DNA from: Hexactinellida sp. DTS-2022
Taxonomy: Eukaryota > Porifera > Hexactinellida
Reading direction: 5' to 3'
Assembly (NCBI GenBank): GCA_028753945.1
Contig: JAPNXP010000011.1
Coordinates: forward strand, 3,286,001-3,350,000
Length of the DNA stretch: 64,000 nucleotides
Positions 57,340 through 64,000 of the stretch are shown one piece after another. Each line of letters begins with the position of its first letter. Position 1 is the stretch's first letter. The translations under genes and the position numbers were made by a program. A model generated the notes under the pieces. That model ran no database searches and was not told the DNA's origin. It saw nothing but the letters and a program-made list of their open reading frames with translations.

Positions 57340-60300
57340 AATAAAATAAATTTCAATTAAATCAATCAATATATCATTGAAGCATTTATATTCCAGTTAG
57401 GGAATGAACTCAAGGTGCAATAAGAAATTTGAAATTTCCAGTTTATTCATGTACAAAAATTAACTGAGGCAGCACAAGATTCACGGCATACAAAATGAAA
57501 TTAAAAAGAAAACTATCCTCCTAGTTTAATATATAATCCAACACACCTCTCAAGGTGAGTTTGACATTTCGAAGCCAGAGACTTACTCCTTTAGACTGAT
57601 AAATAATCCGATTATAACGAGCCCTATTGTTTCGGTCGCATCTCGAAAGACTAAACAGCTACGCGGTCCTGCTTGTACCAATTGTAAAGAACGACCATAA
57701 ATTTTCATTTGAGAAAAACAATAAACAAATAAACAAATAAAATACCCACAACAATAGATTTTAAAAGCATTGATTAAATACAGGAGAACCTCTCCATAAC
57801 GGCCACTTTATAGCGACTATTTTCTCCTTAGAGTGTTAAACTGGGAGGAACAGTATCGAATTCGGAAATCCTTTGAAGTCTCAGCAAGAAGATAAAATTG
57901 CTGTAAATGGCTTGTAAGTATAATTGACATAAAGCTTATTGACCATTGCAACTGAAGGAATCATCAAACATGATGTAGGCAATCGTTTAAATATAGTTTT
58001 GGAACATATTAAAAGCACCATTTTGGTTTGTTAGCAATCTTTGATCATCCACCCATAATTATTAAACATCTATTTGATAATGGGGAAATAATTAAAAGAA
58101 ATCTTGTCACCTGGAAATATTTTATAATGATACACTGTAAAGGGGCAGATGTTACCTTCGAGTAATTGGCGCGAGAACGAATTACTATAGTTATAATTTA
58201 ATCACAATGCAATTTGAAAAATGGGATTTCTGAAATTCTGATGTTGCGTACTGTTTCGGATGCTAGAACTCTGCCCACAAAACACAAAATTTAATTTTGA
58301 TGAATAATAGCATGAATTTGTTAAGATCCACAATAAATTTAAATGTTATATTATTACTTTTTGTATACAAAATGGTAAAGACATTCATAATGCCCGCTAA
58401 AATAACCTTGCCACCTCAACCGCAAAATAAGTTCGAACTAATCCAATCCCTATCTAAAACGTGGAACCAAATAATGCTTATAAGATATAAACACATTTTA
58501 GTTATCGATTGTAATCTGAGCAAGTAAGTTAAAGTGTGCCCACTCAAATAGAATACATCAAAAGAAGTAAACCAGAATCTTAGGGAATCTACTTCAATAT
58601 GGGATTATCTAATAATATACAGCACGAGTAAGGGTATGTACAGTAATACCTCGTTTTACGCGGTTTTTTTTAACGCGTTTTCGTTTTACGCGGAACAATC
58701 TTTTATGACCAAAACTTTTTACGCGATCCTCAACTCGTTTTACGCTGTTTATCTATGATTTTCATACAATTAATTCTCTTTTTTATGGATATTTTCGATA
58801 ATTTTTAAGATTTAGTGGTAACAAAGCGGTTCTACATTTCCAAAAAAACAAAAAATGATGATTTAGAGATAGTAGATAGTTAGGGATATGTATTTGTAGA
58901 ATAGTAAGTTCATCCAAATATATTATTGGTCAAATGAATACATATTTGCTTCACTATTCACACTAGAGATACCCGATTGTGGGAGGTATCCGAAGGTGTA
59001 GGGTTGCGGTGCGAAGGGAATTTTAATTCCCTTCACAACACAATACCCTTTCTATGGGAATTCCCAAGTATTCTCACAAGTTGGTTTATATCAGGATTCC
59101 CATAGGTTTAAATAATTTCCATTCAAACCCATATTGGAAATGCCATGGGATTCTAGTGAAATATTCTCAGTTACAAAATTGAAAATTATGATAAATATTA
59201 ATACTAAATAGCATTATTAAAGTAGTCTATAGTGACCGAAGGTTAGAACTAGACAAATTGTGTCCATTATAATTGATATATTTGGAGAATTACATATGTA
59301 GAAATGTTTAGATAAGAAAGTCCACCAAACTGAAGGGTAAGTTTTTCAAACGGACGCCTAAATTTCAAATGATAGAATGTCTATTTTGGGAATGAATACG
59401 AAATATTTGATGACTTTGGAAAGAGCAACCCACAGTTGGCCAGCATCTTCGAATAGGCAAAAAATTGACCACGTCAAATCGTTTCGAAACTATTATAATC
59501 GTTTTCAGCGGAGTCGAAAACGTTAGAATCCATAATTTATTGATGATCAAATGTAAACATATTTGGACTATGCTCTGGTAAACCTTGACTTGCAAACAGA
59601 ATTTAATAATAAATTTTTTTGTATCTTATTTCTGTGTTATTTGAAGGATTTTAAATTACGAAAGAATGTTTCTAAATCTATTTAAAGTGTACTTTAAGAT
59701 AAACACAACAACTAAAGAATGAGAGTAAGTAGATATTAATACATGAAGACCCAATACTTTATTTTAATTTTTTAGTTTATCGATATAAGTTTATCGTATC
59801 ATAACTTTTGACGCGTTTCAAAGCGTTAGATGAAAATAATTTCATTTGAAAGATCATTATATTCTGAAAAGATATTATATAGGGTTCAAGGTAGCGCGGA
59901 GGCGCGCGGATTGTCGTTTAGCAGCTGGAAGGGAGTGCGGTAGACATAATTTTAAGAATTCTTTTTCTAAAAATATTTTTGAATTGTGGTGAATATGAAG
60001 TGTAAATACTCGCACAATAACACACTTTTAATAATTTGTAAACGAACTCATAGAAGAAATTTTTCAAATCATAACTTAAATGTTTCATTTCCATTATTGA
60101 AACCATGAACTTGTACGCTCTTAATATAATTAATGGTTAATAAAATGTAAATCTTCAAAGCCATAACAAAACCATATAATAATAAAATAAATGCATTCGT
60201 TTAATTAATGAGGATATAAATAGAATAAAAAAAAAATTGCATTTACAACTAGCAATTTTAAGCGTAAAGTAAGCAACGAGACAAGATAATTAATAATCTA

Positions 60301-60340
60301 GGAGCATACAACCTCTTAAAAAAGGACATAATGAAAATGT
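57340..60340. other. No gene recognised
   Basis: AT-rich. The stretch 57900-58080 resembles the repeat at 11510-11700. An inverted gaagggaattttaattccc lies near 59017. Frames at 58297-58527 and 59365-59595 have no recognised product. Confidence 0.35.
58638..58760 (+). repeat. Pogo-like terminus with cgttttacgcg repeats
   Basis: cagtaatacctcgttttacg resembles pogo/Tigger ends, followed by several cgttttacgcgg copies. No inverted partner was found. A similar single end (complement of cgaggttctactgta) lies near 29490. Confidence 0.45.
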
Positions 60341-60436
60341 AAATGATGCCACAAAGGAATTTTGGAGATATTACAGATACCTGAAACATAGTATGAATAT
60401 TTTCGCTACTGTTTTAGCGACTGAATTTCAGAGCGA

Positions 60437-62330
60437 GTGCGATTTCGTAAAAATGGTAAATTGGACAGCTGGAATGATACTCCCTTTCAATCCCAAAGCG
60501 AATTACTTATCGATGACCTAAAATTGTCTCAATGTTCAATTATCTCCGGTAAATCAATTGATACTGACAAAAAAACCTTCATTGAAGAGAAAATCATTAA
60601 ATCAAGGAAACATATCTGCACTGTAACAAAGGAATCTCTGAAACACAGACTTAATATCCTCCCAGATCATATTGCTTTTATTGCTGAAAGAGTCAGTTAC
60701 TGCAAAACAAATAGAAGCAATGTCACTGGAGCTTATGCAAATAAGGATTATGATAGGAAAAAACTTAAAAAAACGCTGAAACTGGGGCATCAGCAGAAAC
60801 AAATTGCAAATTACAGTTTGATACGGCAGCAGCATTGATGGATATCCTGGAAATAGGTAAACGAAAATACACTGAATTGCGAGTCATTTGTAAACCAGAA
60901 GGATTTACAATCCTCACATACAATAAACTAGCCACTTATCGGCGCGAACTGGCACTCTCTAGTTATATTGAACCATTGTGATGGTTATCCAATTGGGGTA
61001 GGTATCGCGTACTCGAAAATTCTAACTTTTACAACCGAAAGAATATCAAAACAATTGAGTATTGATACTACCAAATTTCCATTAACAATAGATGTCGCAG
61101 ATGGCCTAGATGGATGAGGGAGCTATAAAGTCGATAATCAAATTCAGACTAACATAGATTTTTCAACAAAAAATTTAATACTCTTCGCTTTTAAAATCCT
61201 CAAGATAACAGCCAAAAATAGTGAAATATTATGGTCTAACGATACTCCTAATTCTCCCTATGTTACTAGACCTGTAGTCCTGATATTTCTCAATGAGAAT
61301 ATTGAGAACGTTCAATTTTTAATGAATGAACTAATAAATTCTCAAACATCAATAATAGAAAATTCTGGCTTCACATTTCTGGTGGTCATGTCAACGTTAG
61401 GATAATTAGATCGTTATTTGATTCAAAATTTCTGTAACATTAAGCGGTGCTGGTGGTGGAGCTAGTTCCAGTTGTGTACTGCTAACCACACGCAATCAAA
61501 AGGCTGGAATTTAATAAGGGATGGATTTCCAATTAATCGTTTTATTCATGATGCAAAGAACAGAACTTATTCAATGATGTGAGTAATCACGAAGAATTCT
61601 TGAAATTGGATTCCAAATCGAGATATGGGTTAACACATCCTCCAATATCTGAAAAAGATATCCTACCTGTTTCTCCACTACATAGCTACATTTGCGTTTT
61701 TAGGTGGCTAATGCAAGTTATATATCATTTAGACGCTGGCACTACAAAATGGTCAAAAAACTTCCTCCCAGGTGCAAAAATCGATGAACAGAATGCGCTA
61801 TTTGTTTTTGAAGGAAACTTCATATCACATTGAATTACCTCCTTGTGATGGAGGAACAAGTTCCACTGGAAACGTCTCTAGAGATTGTTTTACAATTAAC
61901 ACGATTTTTGAGGTGGCTACGTCCACTATAGCTCCAGAAGATAAAGAAAAGCTCATAACTATTCACAAAAACCTTGGCACATTACCTCGTGTTTTTAACA
62001 GTAGCAATAAATTGGACGTCGGCAAACTTGAAATGTTTTGCAAAAGTACTTATAAGTACATTTTGAACAATTTCCCCCTGGATCAGCATTACCCCTTCTC
62101 TTCACAAACTTTTGGCACATTCCACTGAACTTACCGACAAGTACAACAGTGGATGCGGGATAAAGTTGTACTCTGAGGAGTGTATCGAAGCATTAAATAA
62201 GCATATACGCCATTATAGAGACAAACTTGCCTGTAAAACATTCTTTAATGACAACGTTAGAGATATATTTATAATGCTTAGTATTCAAGCGATCCTATTC
62301 TTCTGATTGTTAGGTGAAGTTGTCATACAA
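60437..62330 (+). pseudogene. RAG1-like transposase relic, copy B (best preserved)
   Basis: Blocks occur in RAG1/Transib order across several frames. The amino-terminal region is 60437-60838, then AAALMDILEIGKRKYTELR (60830-60890). DVADGLDG at 61091-61114 aligns with the first catalytic Asp region of RAG1. FAFKILKIT then LWSNDTPNSPYVTRPV (61165-61275) follows, resembling the RAG1 stretch with KPNSxxxxxP. RSLFDSKF (second Asp) and, after a frameshift, LSGAGGG come near 61410-61455, then LHSYICVFRWLMQVIYHLD, GGTSSTGN at about 61850 and ITIHKNLGTLPRVFNSSN. YSEECIEALNKHIRHYR at 62169-62219 contains the third acidic residue (Glu at 62175-62180). Stops and at least five frameshifts make it dead. 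No kelch-type RAG2-like gene was recognised beside it. Similarity with copy A extends to about 62668. Confidence 0.75.
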
Positions 62331-62990
62331 AAGTAGAATCCAAGAGAAACAAAAATTTATCCAAGGAGTTGTCACAAAAAGATTTACTTGTAAATTCACT
62401 GATTATTTGTGATATAGGTAGTGAAATTGTTTCCGCAGCGATTGTAATTAATAAGAAATATATGTAAACGGTTGAAACTTATAAAGATAATAGTCTTGTT
62501 ATTGGATAATTTAATAACATATAAATATTTTTAAATAATAAATAATCCCAATCGATATACTAGGAATCTAATCATATACCTAATTAATATATTTCGGTAC
62601 TGTATCATCAAGATAATGACATTTTAGATATGAAAGACAATATTTCAAATTTGATGACGTAATAATTACAAAAATTGAAGCCATACAGTAATTCTGATTG
62701 CGCCACTCGCTTTCTTAGGGTCGATAACCCACACCCAAATAATACATTCTATGTACCTAGGATGTGTAAAATGTCTATTCAAAGAGCATCGCCAATTTGG
62801 GCCAACAGATTCTACAACGGATTCTTTTATCAATGCAACCTCCTCCCCAGATTTACATTGATAAAAAGAATCTGTTGATTTTTGAAGGTTAATTGACCTA
62901 TCTACATGGTAATTGAATCAAATGATTGAAAATAACATAAACAAAATATACCTCCAATAAAAATACTAGATTCCCGGATCAGCTTAGTGC
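62331..62990. other. Tail of the RAG1-like relic and unrecognised sequence
   Basis: The stretch 62545-62668 matches 5475-5593 behind copy A, so both copies belong to one element family. The stretch 62680-62800 resembles 10560-10680. An inverted aacagattcttttNatcaat pair lies near 62805-62875. Confidence 0.4.
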
Positions 62991-62991
62991 A

Positions 62992-63838
62992 TCTATACTA
63001 TTAAAACAGAAACCTATGTATATACAAAAAGTGTTCTTTTATCTCGAGATCTACAGATAGCGATTAAAAAGTTGATTTTTTTTAACACAATTTAGGTAAA
63101 AAAGCTCGATTCCCTATAAGAAAATTCACCATAAAATTGTGTTTTTATGGAGTATTTTGTCTGTAATTCTGGAGATATACAGACAATTTCTACAAGTATA
63201 TATATTTGTTTGTATGTTCCGAGTTGATTGAAGAAACTGGACGGCATTGGCGTCGTAAATGCAAAGGTCAATCCATCGGGCCGCCCGGAAATTCCGGGTA
63301 ATGTCCGGGTAAACTCCGGGTAAACTCGGAGTATAGTGTTAGTAGCATGGGGACAATCCCTTCGGCCCGCCCGGACATTTCCGGGCACCCGGGCGGTTTA
63401 CGACGCCTATGCTGGACGGTATCCAAATGGGATTTTTGTCATATAGGGGTAACCTTTGGCACCCGCCAACAAGTTCAGGTTTCCACTTAAAATTTCTCAC
63501 ACCTCGACAAGTTATGACGTCATTGTCACATTTCGAGAACCCTGAAAATTAACTTTATCGCACATAATTCGCGCACTTTAAGAATAAAAAATCTGAAAAT
63601 TTATAGAACATGTACATTAATGATGAGGACACGTTGGTCACACCAGATCGCCAATATGCTTACTCATTATCGCATGATGACGTAATCACTAAATTACACA
63701 TTGTTTAAATTTGACTATGTAGGCCAATTTATGCTTTATAATCAATGTTAGAAGCGTGTAAACCACACATCAACCGCATAGCGGTTGGTGTGTGGTTGTG
63801 TTCTGCAGCGAAGCGACCTAGCAAGCGAAGCGCGCTAG
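62992..63838 (+). mobile_element. Non-autonomous Helitron with complete ends
   Basis: Begins TCTATACTATTAAA after A and ends CTAG before T, like 28728-29403. The 3' part contains ccgcatagcgg and agcgcgct palindromes. A hAT MITE (63245-63411) is inserted. No Rep/helicase gene is present. Confidence 0.88.
63245..63411. mobile_element. GC-rich hAT MITE inside the Helitron
   Basis: A 167-bp element with ends CATTGGCGTCGTAAA and TTTACGACGCCTATG, flanked by perfect duplications ctggacgg (63237-63244 and 63412-63419). The empty site is visible in the sister Helitron near 28975. ccgggtaa motifs repeat inside. Confidence 0.93.
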
Positions 63839-64000
63839 TAGTATAGATGTGATATGTCTTCTATCCCTAGTATTTCGGTTACTTATATTAGAAGCTGCTT
63901 CCTAGATTTTCTTACACAAATCAGCTGCTTCCCAGATTTTCATTACACTAATCTAATCAATATTTTAATTTAGAGACTGGGAAGAAGAATGAAACCTTGA
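63839..64000. other. No gene recognised
   Basis: Short AT-rich tail with a repeated agctgcttcc followed by tagatttt or cagatttt (about 63890-63940). Confidence 0.4.

Noticed and set aside
60437..62990. Search for a RAG2-like kelch gene next to the RAG1-like relics
   Set aside because: No kelch-repeat pattern (double Gly, spaced Tyr/Trp) was recognised on either strand downstream of any of the three copies.

Overview
This is an AT-rich, transposon-saturated stretch of an animal (invertebrate-like) genome. No intact host gene is visible, and only one weak candidate host exon. The THAP-domain P transposases, ZMYM/TTF-type and ZBED-type hATs, RAG1-like transposase relics, Ginger-type integrase, HARBI1-type transposase, MULEs and Helitrons all point to a metazoan. 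The sequence alone does not let me name the phylum. No reverse transcriptase, LTR pair, rRNA, tRNA or CRISPR array was recognised. Many borders were fixed by matching terminal inverted repeats (TIRs) plus target-site duplications (TSDs) read by eye.

Layout. 0-1 kb: a broken P-type transposase running off the left edge. 2-5.6 kb: a Tc1-like non-autonomous element and RAG1-like relic A. 5.7-9.7 kb: a MULE with a 9-bp TSD, carrying a truncated FLYWCH/MULE transposase and two younger insertions. 12-17 kb: a long-TIR element split by a nearly intact P element (8-bp TSD, one frameshift, one stop). 17-20.4 kb: two inverted copies of one 0.85-kb hAT MITE. 22-23.4 kb: a palindromic element with a TAA TSD. 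26-26.6 kb: RAG1-like relic C. 26.8-28.7 kb: a Harbinger with two convergent transposase pieces, then a Helitron.

29.6-52 kb is the most informative part. Two 2253-bp hAT copies lie in opposite orientation at its ends. Their flanks show that the roughly 18 kb between them is inverted relative to an ancestral order. Undoing the inversion rejoins a hAT TSD, a MULE terminal array and two halves of a Tc1-like element. Inside lie a MULE with its transposase, a long-TIR MULE (9-bp TSD), a multi-level nest (Tc1-like, then a 6.1-kb hAT, then a ZMYM-type hAT and a P-like element, then a MITE) and a Ginger-type integrase transposon holding two nested hAT MITEs. 52-57 kb is a Helitron fragment interrupted by a GAAC-repeat MITE and a P-like element. 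60-62.5 kb holds RAG1-like relic B, the best preserved of three. The window ends with a complete non-autonomous Helitron.

The coding sequences do not form a pathway. They are mostly dead transposases from at least seven superfamilies, with insertion order readable from nesting. The only near-functional protein is the P transposase at 12.8-16.0 kb, whose candidate D, D and E residues are all present.
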